Assembly (NCBI GenBank): GCA_003154335.1
Contig: PMDE01000027.1
Span: 3,058 to 10,303, forward strand
DNA from: Methanoregula sp.
GTDB taxonomy: Archaea > Halobacteriota > Methanomicrobia > Methanomicrobiales > Methanospirillaceae
DNA: 7,246 nt
Direction of reading: 5' to 3'
The notes beneath the pieces were generated by a model. The model was not told the DNA's origin. It saw only the letters and a list, made by a program, of their open reading frames with translations, and did not search any database. Each line of letters starts with the position of its first letter. Position 1 is the stretch's first letter. Both the position numbers and the translations under genes were made by a program. This document shows, in pieces, positions 6,062 to 7,246 of the stretch.

Positions 6062-6858
6062 TCTTTCCTGATCGGTGCAAGGAAGTTGGGTATGCTTCGA
6101 CAAAGCCCTGTGGTGACCGGGTCTATTTCCTGAGCCGTTACCTGGTACGGGATACCGGCAGCGGGGATGAGGTGCTTGAAATTACTATAGATCCTGCGGA
6201 GAGCGGTATGATGCGTCCTATCGCGGCGTCGAAGGTGATAGCGTCCGAAGGGGAAACTTTTCGTTACCCTGAAAAAGTTCAGATCCATGACCGTACGCGA
6301 CTCATCGGGCTCGCGCTCGATTCGGGGTATCGATGCACCATTTTTACCGGATTGGACGAACACATGACATTCGTTCTCGATCCTGATATGTCCGGACTGC
6401 TCAGGATACACGTCTATGATGTTGCGCCTCCCCGTCCCAGCCTGTCTTCCTGTATCAGTGAACTGGAATCCGTCGGGCTCTTTGAGGAGCTTTCCGTCAT
6501 ATTCTGCCATCACACCCGCGATATTACGGAGGTGCAGGCGGATGTCTACCCCTGCCGGGCTGCAGGGTACTCCCGAACGCTCGATGCTGATCCGATGCTG
6601 GGAGGTGAACGAGTGGCCGGCTGCCTTACGAGCTCTCAGCTCTTTACCGGGTGCTATGGGAACGACTTCGTGCTCGAGAACATATGCCCGCTGGAATCGG
6701 TGCATGAGGAGCCGTTCATTGCCCGTTGCTGCCGCTCCGAGCGCGAGGGCATCGGGATCTACAAGGAAAAGTTTGGTGCAGTGGTTCATTGGGGTGCTAG
6801 CCCGGCACACATTGCCCGGGCAGTGAATAACCTTGTGGAGGAGTGGCGATCGAAATGA
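6058..6858 (+). CDS. Uncharacterised cysteine-rich protein inserted between hacB and aksF
   Basis: 266 residues that I cannot place in a family of known function; it may correspond to a methanogen domain of unknown function. ATG 6058 overlaps the hacB stop (ATGA), GGAGG at 6045-6049 lies upstream, and its own stop overlaps the aksF ATG (ATGA), so it is tightly built into the operon. It is soluble in appearance, with no signal peptide or membrane segment. It has 11 cysteines (7, 18, 93, 132, 150, 166, 189, 199, 210, 224, 225), including a C150-H151-H152 trio and an adjacent Cys224-Cys225 pair. The region 150-226 is the densest, and includes CHHTRDITEVQADVYPC (150-166) and LFTGCYGNDFVLENICP (195-211). 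These could bind metal or carry sulfur. Its position among the Aks genes suggests a role in coenzyme B synthesis. A longer antisense frame (6040-6870) exists but lacks any operon logic. Confidence 0.82.
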   Translation: MIFPDRCKEVGYASTKPCGDRVYFLSRYLVRDTGSGDEVLEITIDPAESGMMRPIAASKVIASEGETFRYPEKVQIHDRTRLIGLALDSGYRCTIFTGLDEHMTFVLDPDMSGLLRIHVYDVAPPRPSLSSCISELESVGLFEELSVIFCHHTRDITEVQADVYPCRAAGYSRTLDADPMLGGERVAGCLTSSQLFTGCYGNDFVLENICPLESVHEEPFIARCCRSEREGIGIYKEKFGAVVHWGASPAHIARAVNNLVEEWRSK

Positions 6859-7246
6859 CCCGGATTGCAATTGTCGAAGGGGACGGGATTGGCCATGAGG
6901 TTATACCTGAAGCAAAAAAAGTTCTCGAACTGCTTCACCCGGAATACGATTATTTTTCCGTAGATGTCGGGTACCACCGCTGGGAACAGACGGGATGTCC
7001 CTGCGCAGATCGTGATATTGAGGAACTGAAAACTGCGGATGTGATACTGTTTGGGGCTATAACGACCCCGCCCATGAAGGATTACCAGAGTGTAGTGCTG
7101 CGGTTAAGAAAATCTCTCGATCTTTACGCGAACCTCAGGCCGGTGAAAGGTGACGGTGTAGACATCATGATTGTCCGGGAAAATACTGAAGGACTGTATT
7201 CGGGTATCGAGGAGATCCGCGCTGACCGGGCAACAACACTCCGGGT
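6855..7246 (+). CDS. aksF: Homoisocitrate-type dehydrogenase (AksF), N-terminal part, cut by the window end
   Basis: The frame from ATG 6855 stays open to the window edge, giving 130 complete codons. It starts MTRIAIVEGDGIGHEV (1-16), the N-terminus of NAD(P)-dependent isocitrate/isopropylmalate/homoisocitrate dehydrogenases. LFGAITTPP (65-73), VVLRLRKSLDLYANLRP (80-96) and VRENTEGLYSGIE (107-119) follow. Arg83, Arg85, Arg95 and Arg108 fall in the regions that bind the substrate carboxylates in this family. The metal-binding aspartates would lie beyond the window. In the Aks pathway this enzyme oxidatively decarboxylates homoisocitrate and its homologues to the next longer 2-oxoacid. Leucine-pathway LeuB is the main alternative and cannot be excluded from the visible part. 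The neighbouring YLRT-type homoaconitase and aksA favour AksF. It overlaps the preceding gene by 4 bases (ATGA). Confidence 0.85.
   Translation, partial: MTRIAIVEGDGIGHEVIPEAKKVLELLHPEYDYFSVDVGYHRWEQTGCPCADRDIEELKTADVILFGAITTPPMKDYQSVVLRLRKSLDLYANLRPVKGDGVDIMIVRENTEGLYSGIEEIRADRATTLR

Noticed and set aside
6040..6870. 276-codon open frame on the minus strand, slightly longer than the plus-strand gene it lies against
   Set aside because: It would be fully antisense to a gene that has a ribosome binding site and ATGA couplings on both sides. Its protein is rich in Arg, His and Pro, as expected of a shadow frame, and I see no family motif in it.

Overview
The window looks like one plus-strand operon from a methanogenic archaeon, probably Methanomicrobiales-like (Methanoregula/Methanosphaerula type). 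Three things suggest this. There is a methanogenesis marker protein 11 gene, a family confined to methanogens and their relatives. There is a nearly complete set of 2-oxoacid chain-elongation (Aks) enzymes for coenzyme B. The Shine-Dalgarno sites are strong and the genes are packed with overlaps, as is common in moderately GC-rich euryarchaea. The order-level placement is an inference from style, not from an alignment.

Layout: the end of an unidentified gene (1-90); mmp11 (112-1056); a radical SAM protein (1038-2006); a shortened indolepyruvate-oxidoreductase-alpha-like thiamine diphosphate (ThDP) enzyme (2003-3274); a homocitrate synthase family protein, AksA (3255-4379); the homoaconitase large subunit, HacA/AksD (4380-5591); the homoaconitase small subunit, HacB/AksE (5591-6061); an unrecognised cysteine-rich protein (6058-6858); and the start of a homoisocitrate-type dehydrogenase, AksF (6855 to the window edge). 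Consecutive genes overlap by 19, 4, 20, 0, 1, 4 and 4 bases. No gap is larger than the 21 bases before mmp11, and no terminator, RNA gene, mobile element or CRISPR array was seen.

How they fit together: AksA, AksD/E and AksF are the enzymes that lengthen 2-oxoglutarate step by step, through 2-oxoadipate and 2-oxopimelate, to 2-oxosuberate. This is the precursor of the 7-mercaptoheptanoyl chain of coenzyme B. The small subunit carries the YLRT motif that marks homoaconitase rather than isopropylmalate isomerase, so the assignment does not rest on context alone. The later steps are, to my knowledge, poorly assigned to genes: decarboxylation of 2-oxosuberate to 7-oxoheptanoate, conversion of the aldehyde to the thiol, joining to threonine, and phosphorylation.

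The main point of interest is that four non-Aks genes are translationally coupled to this pathway. They are a ThDP enzyme without the ferredoxin domain or partner subunit of its relatives, an 11-cysteine protein of unknown function inserted between aksE and aksF, a radical SAM enzyme with an extra C-terminal CX2CX2C, and Mmp11, which has a TiaS-like DDTD nucleotide-binding/kinase-like motif. They are natural candidates for the missing steps. The ThDP enzyme as 2-oxosuberate decarboxylase is the strongest case; the others are weaker inferences.
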